64,000 bases of DNA from ATX-6F1 sp943369485. Lineage in GTDB: Bacteria; Cyanobacteriota; Cyanobacteriia; PCC-6307; Cyanobiaceae. The stretch is from contig CALRNH020000003.1 of NCBI GenBank assembly GCA_943369485.1, positions 124,001 to 188,000 on the forward strand, read 5' to 3'. The stretch's first letter is position 1, and each line of letters begins with the position of its first letter. Positions 52,353 to 61,293 of the stretch are shown piece by piece. The notes below the pieces were generated by a model. The model was not told where the DNA came from, did no database searches, and saw only the letters and a list, made by a program, of their open reading frames with translations. Position numbers and translations under genes: made by a program.

Positions 52353-53453
52353 TCAGCGGGGGGCGGTCCAGTCTTCAAACCACTGGCGCCGCCAGAGCCA
52401 GTACACCTGGATCAGGGCCACCAGGGCCATCAGAGCCATGGCATAGGCATAGCCGTAGCGCCATTTCAATTCGGGCATGTTCTCGAAGTTCATGCCGTAG
52501 ACCCCGCCGATGAAGGTGAGCGGCGCAAAGATACTGGTGAGGATCGTGAGTGTCTTCATCACCTGGTTCATGCGGTTGCCCACGCTCGCCGCATAGGACT
52601 GGGTGATGGCATCACATTGGTTGCGCAGCAGTTCGCAGTTCTCGAACAGCAGGTCCACCAGTTCGCCCATGTCCTGGAAGCCCGCGGTGGCCTCCCGTCC
52701 CAGCAGCTCCTGGCGTTGACGCAGCAACACGCGGATCTGGTGGCGCAGGGGCCAGATCTGACCCCGGATCGTGAGCAGGTTGGAGCGGTGCTGGAAGGTG
52801 CGGGTCAGCAGCTTCGGTCTGGGTTCCCGCAGGGCCGCCTCCTCCAGGTCGCAGAGCCGGTTGGCGATCAACTCCAGCATTGGGAAGAGTTGATCGAGGA
52901 TTTCATCGACAAGAAAGTGGAGGATGTCGTCGAGGTCGCGCAGGTCCGTGGCCCCCACCTGGGACTCCAGCCAGTCGGTGAGTTCCGGAAAGGCCTCCCC
53001 CGCTGGCGCCTCCTCGAAGCTCACAAGCAGTCCCGGCAGCAGCAGGGCCCCAACCTGGGAGCTGATCAGATGGGCAGGGTCATGGGCAAAGCTGAAGCGG
53101 TGCAGCACCACCAGCAGCGCTTCGCCGAGGGAATCCACCCTTGGCCGCTGGGGCACCTCCAGCAGCGGCGGCAGCAGCATCGCCGGCACGTCCAGCGCCT
53201 GGAGCATGGCTGTGATCGGCCGTGGGTCGCTCAGTCCCATCACCCGCAGCCACAGGGGCACACCTCGGCGCTTGAGGGCTGAAAGCTCCTCGGGGCTCCG
53301 CAGGGAGTGGAGCCTGGGGCCTTCGCTCTCGAACACCACAACGCTGAAGCGGCTGGGCTGACGACCGCCATGGACATAGAGCTGCGTGGGGATGGCGGCT
53401 GGGCGTTCCTCCAATCGGTACGAGCGGAGGGCGCCGGGGGTGGGTCGCAGCAA
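52353..53453 (-). CDS. corA: CorA-family Mg2+/Co2+ transporter
   Basis: This 366-residue protein has a large N-terminal cytosolic domain, a long stalk helix (MLELIANRLCDLEE to QRQELLG) and two C-terminal membrane helices: LTILTSIFAPLTFIGGVYGMNFENMPEL, containing the selectivity GMN motif with YGMN intact, then YAYAMALMALVALIQVYWLWRRQWF. CorA homopentamers mediate Mg2+ uptake. TTG 53453 is the apparent start; the first 35 residues are variable in the family. The gene is monocistronic by position. Confidence 0.94.
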   Translation of the reverse strand: MLRPTPGALRSYRLEERPAAIPTQLYVHGGRQPSRFSVVVFESEGPRLHSLRSPEELSALKRRGVPLWLRVMGLSDPRPITAMLQALDVPAMLLPPLLEVPQRPRVDSLGEALLVVLHRFSFAHDPAHLISSQVGALLLPGLLVSFEEAPAGEAFPELTDWLESQVGATDLRDLDDILHFLVDEILDQLFPMLELIANRLCDLEEAALREPRPKLLTRTFQHRSNLLTIRGQIWPLRHQIRVLLRQRQELLGREATAGFQDMGELVDLLFENCELLRNQCDAITQSYAASVGNRMNQVMKTLTILTSIFAPLTFIGGVYGMNFENMPELKWRYGYAYAMALMALVALIQVYWLWRRQWFEDWTAPR

Positions 53454-53546
53454 GGGGGGAGGGGGGTGATCCGGCTAGCGTCCATCTCAGGCCAGGGGTG
53501 GCAGCTTCGCCTGTCGCAGGGGCGACATGGGCTCAGGCAACTGAGC

Positions 53547-54062
53547 TCAGGAGAGGGTTCGCCGCAGTTGGGCCTTCGCGACGCTCACGTAGGCCAGGAA
53601 GGCGTCGTATTTGTTGTCAAATTCACCCAGTGACTGGCGGCTGCCATCGATCAGGATCCGGGCGCGAAAGCGGCCGGTGCTGCGATCCTGGGTGACCCCC
53701 TTGAAGCCGGTGCTGAGGTCGGTTGGGGTGACTCGGCGGGGGCGCCGCGGTTGGCCTTGGGCGGTGGCCCGCAGGTTGTTGATGCGGTGGTCGTCGCGGT
53801 TGCCGTTGATGGCTGTGATCTCCCGCCCGATCGGATCCACCCCGTGGTGCAGGCACCAGATGATGCGCGTCAGGGCATAGCGCTGACCCTCGATCGAGAT
53901 CTGCCAGCGGCCGTCACGGCCCTTGCTGCCGGCCCGCACGTCCTGTCGGCTCTGCCCGCGGGACCCCAGTGCGCGATTCCAGCTGCAGTGGCCGGTGCGG
54001 GGGTCGTAGCTGAGCTGCTGACGCAGGATTTCCAGCGGCGGCAGCCGTTTGTGATTCGCCAT
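53547..54062 (-). CDS. HNH/AP2-type protein, HNH site degenerate
   Basis: This 171-residue protein has an HNH_3-like domain (residues about 10-110: LSYDPRTGHCSWNR, ALTRIIWCLHHGVDP, ITAINGNRDDHRINNLRAT) followed by an AP2-like DNA-binding domain (GFKGVTQDRSTGRFRARILIDGSRQSLGEFDNKYDAFLAYVSVAK). In active relatives the segment reads DHxNGN; here the histidine is A (TAINGN), and the first HRL is LTR, so nuclease activity may be lost. Proteins of this plan are homing-endonuclease relatives and are held to be ancestral to plant AP2 factors. ATG 54062 follows a purine-rich stretch. Confidence 0.82.
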   Translation of the reverse strand: MANHKRLPPLEILRQQLSYDPRTGHCSWNRALGSRGQSRQDVRAGSKGRDGRWQISIEGQRYALTRIIWCLHHGVDPIGREITAINGNRDDHRINNLRATAQGQPRRPRRVTPTDLSTGFKGVTQDRSTGRFRARILIDGSRQSLGEFDNKYDAFLAYVSVAKAQLRRTLS

Positions 54063-54114
54063 GCTCCAGAGAGCGCTAAGGCGATGGTAGGAGCCCTTTG
54101 AACACGCAAGCGGA

Positions 54115-55737
54115 TCAGCTGCGGCCGGCGGCCAGGGTTGATGGGCCCAAGGTGGAGGGGATGAGAATGTCGGGCCGCTGGCGGGCCCAGGCCAACTGCG
54201 CGTCCACCTGTGCGCGCACGCTTTGGCGGTAGTCGAGGAAGTGCTCATGGATCACCAGCAAGCGCAGGAATCGTGGCAGCTGCTGGGGGCGCCTGAACAC
54301 CAGGCCCAGCAGCACGCGCCAGAAGTGCAGCGCACCGGGGGTGAGCACTCCGCGCGCCATGACCACGGCGGCCGCCCCGCGCAGCTCGGCGAGGCGGTGG
54401 CCACCGGTCCAGCCGCGCCGCCACCAGGGCCGCCCATGCCGCCAGCGGGGTGCCCCCAGCATGAGGCAGTGACGGGCGATGCGCTCGATGTAGGTGGCGG
54501 GAGCATAGAGGGCCTCAAATCCCTCGACGAACTCGCCGCCGATCGCCTCGATCGGCCGGGTGGGTCTGAAGTTGAGCAGGTTGGTCTGCACCCCCTGGTC
54601 GAAGTCGCCATCAAGCTCCAGCAGGCGCCCTTCCCGGCTTAGCCGATGCCAGAGGGTGGTGTTCGGCAGGGCCTGCAGCACCCCGAGCATGGCGATCGGG
54701 ATGGCGGTGTGCTCCACGAACGCCACGATCCGAGCTCCCGCTCCGGGTCGCTCGCCATCGAAGCCGAGGATGAACCCTGCCATCACCTCCAGTCCGTGGG
54801 CGGTGATCGTGTCCACCGCCTCCTCCAGTGGTTGGCGGGTGTTCTGGCGTTTCTGTGCTGAGGTGAGGCTGCTTTCGTCGGGGGTCTCAATGCCCAGGAA
54901 CACCCGCTCGAAGCGGCAGGCCCCCATCTGCTCCATCAGCTCGTCGTCGCTGGCCAGATCCACCGAGGCTTCGGTGATCAGGGCGAAGGGGAAATCGTGG
55001 TGCTCCTGCCAGGCCTGGAGCTCGGGCAGCAAGCGTTTGACGTTGCGCTTGTTGCCGATGAAGTTGTCATCGACAAGGAAGACGTTGCCGCGCCAGCCCA
55101 GGTCGTAGAGGTGCTTCAGCTCGGCCAGCAGTTGCTCGGGTTCCTTGGTGCGGGGTTTGCGGCCATAGAGCACGATGATGTCGCAGAACTCGCACTGGAA
55201 CGGGCAGCCCCGCGAGAACTGCACCGCCATGGCGTCGTAGGCAGGCAGCTCCAGCAGATCGAAACGGGGTATCGGTGAACCCGTCAGATCCGGGCGTCCC
55301 TCGCCCGCTCGGAAGATCCCGGAGCGTTCACCTCGCTCCAAGGCCGCCACAAAGGTGGGAATCGTGATTTCTCCTTCATCAAGCACCAGGTAGTCGGCCG
55401 GGATCAGTTCGGGGGCCTCGGGGGTGGAGCTGGCGAAGGGACCTCCCACCGCCACCGGTAGCCCCCGCGAGCGGGCCAGGCCGATCTGAGCGGCCAGGTC
55501 CTTGCGTTGCACGAGCATCGCCGACAGGATCACCAGATCCGCCCATGACCAGTCGTCGTCGCTCACCTCGCGCACGTTGACGTCCACCAGCCGCAGGCTC
55601 CATTCCGGCGGCAACAGGGCGGCCACGGTGATCAGCCCGAGGGGCGGCAGCAGCACCTGGCGGCCCACCCGTTCAAGGGCGCGGTTGAAGCTCCAGAAGG
55701 TCTGGGGGAAGCGGGGGTAGACGAGCAGGACGTTCAT
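54115..55737 (-). CDS. B12-binding-domain radical SAM protein
   Basis: This 540-residue protein has an N-terminal cobalamin-binding-like Rossmann domain (MNVLLVYPRFPQTFWSFNRAL, PPLGLITVAALLP, WADLVILSAM) and a radical SAM core with CPFQCEFCDI (CxxxCxxC), FLVDDNFIGNKR and RVFLGIETPDESSL, then a C-terminal domain resembling DUF4070. These proteins resemble hopanoid C-2 methylases (HpnP) and related lipid or tetrapyrrole modifiers; the exact reaction is unclear. The classical B12 DxHxxG loop is not obvious, so corrin binding is unproven. It is divergent from a GT4 gene. Confidence 0.9.
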   Translation of the reverse strand: MNVLLVYPRFPQTFWSFNRALERVGRQVLLPPLGLITVAALLPPEWSLRLVDVNVREVSDDDWSWADLVILSAMLVQRKDLAAQIGLARSRGLPVAVGGPFASSTPEAPELIPADYLVLDEGEITIPTFVAALERGERSGIFRAGEGRPDLTGSPIPRFDLLELPAYDAMAVQFSRGCPFQCEFCDIIVLYGRKPRTKEPEQLLAELKHLYDLGWRGNVFLVDDNFIGNKRNVKRLLPELQAWQEHHDFPFALITEASVDLASDDELMEQMGACRFERVFLGIETPDESSLTSAQKRQNTRQPLEEAVDTITAHGLEVMAGFILGFDGERPGAGARIVAFVEHTAIPIAMLGVLQALPNTTLWHRLSREGRLLELDGDFDQGVQTNLLNFRPTRPIEAIGGEFVEGFEALYAPATYIERIARHCLMLGAPRWRHGRPWWRRGWTGGHRLAELRGAAAVVMARGVLTPGALHFWRVLLGLVFRRPQQLPRFLRLLVIHEHFLDYRQSVRAQVDAQLAWARQRPDILIPSTLGPSTLAAGRS

Positions 55738-56075
55738 GGCGATCTCCAAATCTTTCCCAGCACCTGAACGGCCGATCGCGGCGGGTCGCGCTGGTCGCAT
55801 TGCCCTCAGCTTGCGTCGGTGGTGTGTCCCTTGCGGTGATCCATCTGCTGCCGATCTGCCGCACGTCAGCGACGGAACACCTCCCTAACGTTGGAGTACA
55901 AAGGTTTTCCCATCCCCGGGCCGTTGTGGGGTGGCTCGCTTTGTTTCGGTCGATCACCGTTGTCTGGTGATCAACTGTTGCCTGGTTGTTCGCGGTTCTG
56001 CGTTCCCCGGCTGCTGCTGGCATGGCAGGCGGCGCGAGCGCAGTGCGGCGATCGTTCTGTACTGGAGCCTCAACG
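55738..56075. other. Divergent intergenic region
   Basis: About 340 bp between the radical SAM and GT4 genes hold no gene or obvious hairpin terminator. They presumably carry the two divergent promoters; no box could be assigned with confidence. Confidence 0.5.
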
Positions 56076-57176
56076 ATGCGCATCGCCCAGATCTCGCCCC
56101 TCGATGAATGTGTGCCGCCCCTGCGCTACGGAGGCACCGAGCGGGTGGTGCATTACCTCACCGAGGAGCTAGTGCGCCGCGGCCATGAGGTGGTGCTGTT
56201 CGCCAGCGGTGATTCCATCACCAGCGCCGAGCTCTACCCCTGTGTGCCCCAGGCCCTCAGGCAGGCGGGCTATCAGGGTGATCGAAGCGTGCCTGCTCTG
56301 ATCCAGCTCGATTGTGTGGCCGAGCAGCTGCACCGTTTCGACGTGCTGCATTTCCACACCGGTCACGGTCACTACCCCCTGACGGCGCGCCTGAACGTGC
56401 CCCATCTCTCCACCATTCACGGACCGCTGTCGGCTCCCTCGATGGCCGAGCTGCATCGCCACTTTGATCAGGTGCCGTTGGTGTCGATCTCCGAGGCGCA
56501 ACGCCGGCCGTTGCCCCAGGCCCGCTGGCTCGGCACGATCCACCACGGCCTGCCAACGGATCTCTACCGCTTCGAGCCCACGCCGATGCCCTATCTGGCC
56601 TTCGTCGGGCGCATCTCGCCGGAGAAGCGGCTCGATCGCGCCATCGAGATTGCGGCGGCGGCGCGGTTGCCCCTCAAGGTGGCGGCCAAGATCGATGCGG
56701 TCGACCGCGACTACTTTCACACCATGATCGAGCCGTTGCTGGAGCGTCATCCCGCGGTGGAGTTCATCGGCGAAGTCGACGACGCCGGTAAGCAGGAGCT
56801 GCTCGGCCATGCCCTGGCGCTGCTGTTCCCGATCGACTGGCAGGAGCCCTTCGGTCTTGTGATGATCGAGGCCAACGCCTGTGGCACCCCGGTGATCGCC
56901 TGGCGCAACGGCTCCACCCCCGAGGTGATCATTGATGGCCTCAACGGAGTGCTGGTGGAATCGATCGAGGCGGCGGTGGCGGCGGTGGGTCGCATCGAGG
57001 AGCTTCCGCGCACGGCCATCCGCGCCGATTTCGAGCGCCGCTTCAGCGTCGAACGCCAGGCGATCGCCTATGAGCATCTCTATGGGCGCTTGATGCAGGA
57101 GACGAACGCCTCCCTGGACGCAGCCAAGACAGCTGGCCAGGGAGCCGACCGCAACCAGGTGTGCCATGCGGCTTGA
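56076..57176 (+). CDS. Glycosyltransferase family 4
   Basis: This 366-residue GT-B enzyme starts MRIAQISPLDECVPPLRYGGTERVVHYLTEELVRRGHEVVLFASG, has HGLPTDLYRFEP and FVGRISPEKRLDRAIEIA, and the donor-binding PFGLVMIEANACGTPVIAWRNGSTPEVI with the E-x7-E motif (EANACGTPVIAWRNGSTPE). A sucrose, glucose or mannose transfer is possible. The stop overlaps the next gene by 11 bp, so the hydrolase is translationally coupled. The pair is a frequent bacterial arrangement, and the product may be a storage or compatible-solute glycoside. Confidence 0.92.
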   Translation: MRIAQISPLDECVPPLRYGGTERVVHYLTEELVRRGHEVVLFASGDSITSAELYPCVPQALRQAGYQGDRSVPALIQLDCVAEQLHRFDVLHFHTGHGHYPLTARLNVPHLSTIHGPLSAPSMAELHRHFDQVPLVSISEAQRRPLPQARWLGTIHHGLPTDLYRFEPTPMPYLAFVGRISPEKRLDRAIEIAAAARLPLKVAAKIDAVDRDYFHTMIEPLLERHPAVEFIGEVDDAGKQELLGHALALLFPIDWQEPFGLVMIEANACGTPVIAWRNGSTPEVIIDGLNGVLVESIEAAVAAVGRIEELPRTAIRADFERRFSVERQAIAYEHLYGRLMQETNASLDAAKTAGQGADRNQVCHAA

Positions 57177-59289
57177 TCAGCTGCCCCCATTCGTGCTCAA
57201 GGATGGCGAGACGTTCGCCATGCTCGACCGTCGGGGTGAGATCAATCCGGTGGCGCATCCCGAGTCCGGAGTGTTCCACCGGGGAATGCGGCATGTGAGC
57301 CAATTGGAGTTGCTGCTCTGGGGCTGCCCCCCCTCCGTGCTCTCCTCCACCGAACGGGAGGAGATGGGTCTCCACGTGAGCCATCTCAGCAACGACGGCT
57401 CGGCGCACGGCTCGCTGCCAGCGGGCACGGTGCACCTGGAGCGCAGCACCGTGCTCACCCCCACGGGTCTTCTCCAGCAGTTGAGCTTCACCAGCTACGC
57501 GGCCTCCAGCGTCACGATCCCCCTGGTGCTGCTGGTGAATGCCGATTTTCTTGACATCTTTGAAGTCCGCGGCATCCACCGGCAGAACCACGGCACCAGG
57601 GTTTACAGCTGCACCGCCGACAGCCTGGAGGTGGTCTACCGGGGCCTCGACGGAACCGACCGCAGCACCGCCCTGCGCGTGGAGGCGGACGTGCTGGATG
57701 TGTCCGAGACGGAGCTGCGTTTCGCCTTCGACCTGGAGCCTCGCTGCACCCGCAAGCTGGCCCTGATGCTGGATTTCCATTTCCATGCGGATCAACATCC
57801 TTCCCCCCAGGAGGCCTTCGATGCGGCCCTGGTGGCCACGGTGGAGCGGTTTCGGAACAACCGTCTTCTCAACGCCTCGATCACCACTGACAACCCCGCC
57901 TTCAACGCCTGGATCGACCGCTCCACCTCCGACGTCCATCTGCTGTCCACCCAACTTGATCACGGCCCTTACCCCTATGCCGGTGTTCCCTGGTTCAGTT
58001 GTCCCTTCGGGCGTGACGGGCTGATCACCGCCCGCCAGATGCTGTTGGTGGAGCCCCGGCTCGCCCGGGGCGTGCTCGGATTCCTGGCCGAACAGCAGGC
58101 CCGCCACTCCGACACCGCCTCCGATGCCGAACCGGGCAAGATCCTGCATGAGGCGCGCCTGGGGGAAATGGCGGCCTTGGGAGAGGTGCCGTTCGCCCGC
58201 TACTACGGCAGCGTCGATGCCACACCCCTGTTCCTGATCCTGGCGGGCGATTACTTCTTGCGCAGCGACGACAGAGACTTCATCAACAGTCTCCGCCCGG
58301 CCCTTGACAGCGCCATGGCCTGGATCCGTAACGCGGAGGCTCAGAGTCCGGATGGGTTTTTGCGCTACCTCTGCGCCGCCCAGGGCGGTTTGCGTAATCA
58401 GGGCTGGAAGGACAGCGACGATGCGGTCCACCATGCCGATGGCCGACTGGCGGAGGGCTCGATTGCCCTGTGTGAGGTGCAGGCCTACGCCTACGGGGCC
58501 CGGCGGTCGTTGGCGGCGATCGAGCAACGTTGCGGCCACCCTGAGGCGGCGGAGCAACTGCAGGAGGAGGCCCGCGCCCTGCGTCGTCGCTTCCATGCGG
58601 CGTTCTGGAGCGATGCGATCGGCACCTATGCCCTGGCGATCGACGGGGCGGGGGAACCCTGCATGGTGCGTTCGTCGAATGCGGGCCACTGCCTCTGGAC
58701 TGGCATCGCCAGCCGTCCCGCGGCGGCGGCGATCGCCCGGCAGTTGCTGGCCCCCACCAGTTTCAGCGGTTGGGGCGTGCGCACCATCGATGAACGGGAG
58801 GTTCGGTACAACCCGATGAGCTATCACAATGGATCCGTCTGGCCCCACGACAACGTCTTGATCAGCCTGGGGCTGGCCCGCTACGGCCACAGCAGTGAAG
58901 CGATGCGGATCTTCACCGGCCTGTTCGACACGGCCTGCGCGATGCCCCAGTACCGCTTGCCGGAGCTGTTCTGCGGTTTCCCCCGCCAGGAGGGGGAGGA
59001 GCCGACCCACTACCCCGTGGCCTGCAGTCCCCAGGCCTGGGCCAGCGGCTCGGTGTTCGGTCTGCTGGAGGCGATCACCGGCATGGGCATCGGTCGCGAG
59101 GCGGCCACGGGCCGGGTGCAGGTGCTTTTCCGCAACCCAGTGTTGCCTAAGGGCATTGATCGCATGGAGATCTCCGGTCTACGGCTCGGGGAGGAGGAGA
59201 TCGATCTGCACCTGCACCGCAGCGAGCACGACACCGGCGTGCTGGTGCGGCGGCGCACGCCAGGGGTGGACGTGATGATCTCGAAGTGA
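57166..59289 (+). CDS. Amylo-alpha-1,6-glucosidase-like / glycogen-debranching-type hydrolase
   Basis: This 707-residue soluble protein has an N-terminal beta-sandwich domain (GDE_N_bis type: FVLKDGETFAMLDRRGEI, HRGMRHVSQLELLLWG) and an (alpha/alpha)6 catalytic-type domain with SCPFGRDGLITARQML, NQGWKDSDDAVHHADG, NAGHCLWTGIAS, WGVRTIDEREVRYNPMSYHNGSVWPHDN. Glu/Asp residues are present in the WKDSDD and PHDN regions. It likely cleaves alpha-linked glucosides or mannosides made by the coupled GT4 enzyme, or trims glycogen. True debranching activity is inferred by family only. A bidirectional-looking hairpin follows. Confidence 0.9.
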   Translation: MRLDQLPPFVLKDGETFAMLDRRGEINPVAHPESGVFHRGMRHVSQLELLLWGCPPSVLSSTEREEMGLHVSHLSNDGSAHGSLPAGTVHLERSTVLTPTGLLQQLSFTSYAASSVTIPLVLLVNADFLDIFEVRGIHRQNHGTRVYSCTADSLEVVYRGLDGTDRSTALRVEADVLDVSETELRFAFDLEPRCTRKLALMLDFHFHADQHPSPQEAFDAALVATVERFRNNRLLNASITTDNPAFNAWIDRSTSDVHLLSTQLDHGPYPYAGVPWFSCPFGRDGLITARQMLLVEPRLARGVLGFLAEQQARHSDTASDAEPGKILHEARLGEMAALGEVPFARYYGSVDATPLFLILAGDYFLRSDDRDFINSLRPALDSAMAWIRNAEAQSPDGFLRYLCAAQGGLRNQGWKDSDDAVHHADGRLAEGSIALCEVQAYAYGARRSLAAIEQRCGHPEAAEQLQEEARALRRRFHAAFWSDAIGTYALAIDGAGEPCMVRSSNAGHCLWTGIASRPAAAAIARQLLAPTSFSGWGVRTIDEREVRYNPMSYHNGSVWPHDNVLISLGLARYGHSSEAMRIFTGLFDTACAMPQYRLPELFCGFPRQEGEEPTHYPVACSPQAWASGSVFGLLEAITGMGIGREAATGRVQVLFRNPVLPKGIDRMEISGLRLGEEEIDLHLHRSEHDTGVLVRRRTPGVDVMISK

Positions 59290-59301
59290 GCTCGGGCCAT
59301 G

Positions 59302-59331
59302 AAAAACCCCGGGGAGTGGAGCTCCCCGGGG
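59302..59331 (-). terminator. Rho-independent terminator of the RNA-binding protein gene
   Basis: CCCCGGGGAG pairs perfectly with CTCCCCGGGG around a 5-nt loop (59307-59331). On the minus strand the stem is followed by five T's (A's at 59302-59306), so it terminates the minus-strand RRM gene. It also lies just after the debranching-type gene on the other strand and could serve both. Confidence 0.88.
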
Positions 59332-59383
59332 TGATCAGCCGCCAAAGGCGGCGAAGGGAAACAGGTTTGTTTCCCCGGTGAAC

Positions 59384-59725
59384 TCAGTAGCGACCGCCGC
59401 CGCCACCGCCACCGCCGCCGTAACCGCCGCCGCCGCCGCCATAGCCGCCGCCACCGCCGCGGTTACCACCGCCACCGCCGCCCGTGCGGGGTTCGGCCTT
59501 GTTGACCCGGATGTTCCGGCCCATCCATTCGACGTTTTGAAGGTCGTCGATGGCCTTGGCTTCTTCAGCCTCGACAGCCATGTCGACGAAAGCGAAGCCC
59601 CGTTTGCGACCGGTTTCCCGATCGAGGGGCAGGCTGCACTGTTTGACTTGACCGTAGGTCGCGAAAAGCTGTTGGAGGTCTTCCACTTCGGCATCGAAGG
59701 AAAGGTTGCCCACGTAAATCGTCAT
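59384..59725 (-). CDS. rbp: RRM-type RNA-binding protein with glycine-rich tail
   Basis: This 113-residue protein has one RRM (residues about 1-80) with RNP2 IYVGNL and RNP1 RGFAFVDM, and a C-terminal tail that is almost pure Gly with Tyr and Arg. Cyanobacterial Rbp proteins of this form are cold-inducible and bind U-rich RNA; some localise photosynthesis mRNAs at the thylakoid. The gene ends at a strong terminator. The Gly-rich DNA is a low-complexity GCC/CCG repeat and prone to length change. Expression is probably controlled by its 5' leader, but none could be defined. Confidence 0.95.
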   Translation of the reverse strand: MTIYVGNLSFDAEVEDLQQLFATYGQVKQCSLPLDRETGRKRGFAFVDMAVEAEEAKAIDDLQNVEWMGRNIRVNKAEPRTGGGGGGNRGGGGGYGGGGGGYGGGGGGGGGRY

Positions 59726-60257
59726 GAACTCAGAAACTATGAATCGATCCGTCGATGGCCCTGAAGAAAGTTTGAGCTCGCTTCAAAGAGAAATCTTGGA
59801 ACCAACCACACCCTAGGGCTGCAGGTGGCCCCTGATGGTGCGGTTCTCCGCTGGCGTTGTTGCCTTCCGCGGGTTAGCGGGGATCGGCAGGGGCGCTCCA
59901 GGCGTTTCTCCGCGCCATCCTTGCGTCTGGGGCCGGGAGCGACAGTGACAGCGAGCGAGGGCGGCCCTTGCTCCAGAAGCCTGCGGAACATTGGGCTGGA
60001 AGAGCTGTAACCGCACTGCGGCCCAGCTCCTGACATGGGCAGGGCCCCTGGGGCGCTGGGCGCTGCTGGTCCGTGCCCCCTTCGGGCTGCTGACGGCTGG
60101 CGCGACAGGCCGGAGTGAACGTCCGTAAACAAACGTAAAAACCTGTGGCGCTTCTTTGAAAACCATGGCCTCCGGTGAAGGTTGTCAGTGTTTCCCCACG
60201 GATCGGCCTACGGTCCAGCCTGGCGCCTCCCTTCGCCTCTCCCTCGCCACTTTTCCG
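59726..60257. other. Long intergenic region before the phycobilisome linker gene
   Basis: About 530 bp with no convincing gene on either strand and no tRNA. The likely promoters and leaders of the divergent RRM and linker genes are here. An AT-rich stretch near 60120-60165 (ACAAACGTAAAAACC) could be part of the linker promoter. Confidence 0.5.
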
Positions 60258-61157
60258 ATGACCCTGATCAGAGCCCCCTATCTCGGTATCGAACGCTTTG
60301 CCAATGACCGCAACAAGGAAGGCTGGATCAGCGATTCCGACAACGACAAGCGCCTCACGATCCGCGCCGTCTACCAGCAGGTGCTCGGCCAGCAATACCT
60401 GATGCAGAACGAGCGGCTTGAAGGGGTTGAATCCCTCTACCGCAACGGCTTTTTCAACGTACGAGAACTGGTGCGGGCCGTGGCCAAGAGCGGTCTTTAC
60501 CGCAGCCGCTTCTTCGAGAATTGCAACCCCTACCGCTTCATTGAGCTCAACCACAAGCACCTGCTGGGCCGCGCTCCCCACAACCGGGAGGAGATGCTCC
60601 ACCACTTCACGATCCTGCAGGAGCAGGGCGTTGATGCCGAGATCGATTCCTACATCGACAGCCCTGAGTACCAGGAGCGTTTCGGCCTTGATGTGGTCCC
60701 CTTCATCCACGGCTGGGACTATTCCGCGGGCCTTGAGGGCCGTCAGTTCTCCTGGTTGATGCAACTGGCCCGTGGCGCCGCCGCCTCGGTCAAGGGGGAT
60801 GCCGCCGGCACCCGCTTCCGCCTGGGCGGTGCCCTGCACCAGAACCGGGCCGTGCCGGTGGTGAGCCCGAGTGCCAGTGAGGGGCCGTTCCGCTCCGTGG
60901 TCAGCTCCGGCGTCGCATCGGGCGATGCCGGCGTCGCTGGTGCCCACACGGCTCGGGGCCCCGGCCAGGCCCATAAGGTTCATGGCCTCCAGGGAGCTTC
61001 CGGTCGAACCGTCACCCTGCACGTGAGGGGCATCGTCAACCTCGATGCCGAGCGAAGTGCCGATGTGGTCTGGCGGGTGCCGTTCGCTCGCTTCAACGAG
61101 GCGATCCAGCGGGCGAACCGGCTCGGTGGGCGCATCACCCAGGTCAGCGTGGGCTGA
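60258..61157 (+). CDS. Phycobilisome rod-type linker polypeptide with CpcD domain
   Basis: This 299-residue protein has a phycobilisome-linker domain (about 15-170) with IRAVYQQVLGQQYLMQNERLEGVESLYRNG, VRELVRAVAKSGLYRSRFFENCNPYRFIELNHKHLLGRAP, and DAEIDSYIDSPEYQERFG; a flexible Ala/Gly/Ser segment; and a C-terminal CpcD domain (TVTLHVRGIVNLD to FNEAIQRANRLGGRITQVSV). This is the architecture of rod linkers of phycocyanin or phycoerythrin hexamers. It lies apart from phycobiliprotein genes; the nearest photosynthesis-related neighbour is the RRM gene. The extra upstream frame to 60156 lacks linker features, so ATG 60258 is used. Confidence 0.92.
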   Translation: MTLIRAPYLGIERFANDRNKEGWISDSDNDKRLTIRAVYQQVLGQQYLMQNERLEGVESLYRNGFFNVRELVRAVAKSGLYRSRFFENCNPYRFIELNHKHLLGRAPHNREEMLHHFTILQEQGVDAEIDSYIDSPEYQERFGLDVVPFIHGWDYSAGLEGRQFSWLMQLARGAAASVKGDAAGTRFRLGGALHQNRAVPVVSPSASEGPFRSVVSSGVASGDAGVAGAHTARGPGQAHKVHGLQGASGRTVTLHVRGIVNLDAERSADVVWRVPFARFNEAIQRANRLGGRITQVSVG

Positions 61158-61293
61158 TTCCAGCGCTCCCGTGGGCTGGGGAGCCTTGGCCACCCCAGCC
61201 CCTGGCCCCCTCGCCGACGGGAGCGCCCACACATCCATTAAGTCAATGATCCTGCCGTGTTGACTGCAGGACACGGGCCCCTGAGGCTGAGCC

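Noticed and set aside
57043..59010. 655-codon minus-strand frame opposite the debranching-type gene
   Set aside because: Shadow frame with no recognisable domain.
59384..59500. GCC/CCG repeats taken for a repeat array
   Set aside because: They encode the Gly-rich tail of the RRM protein.
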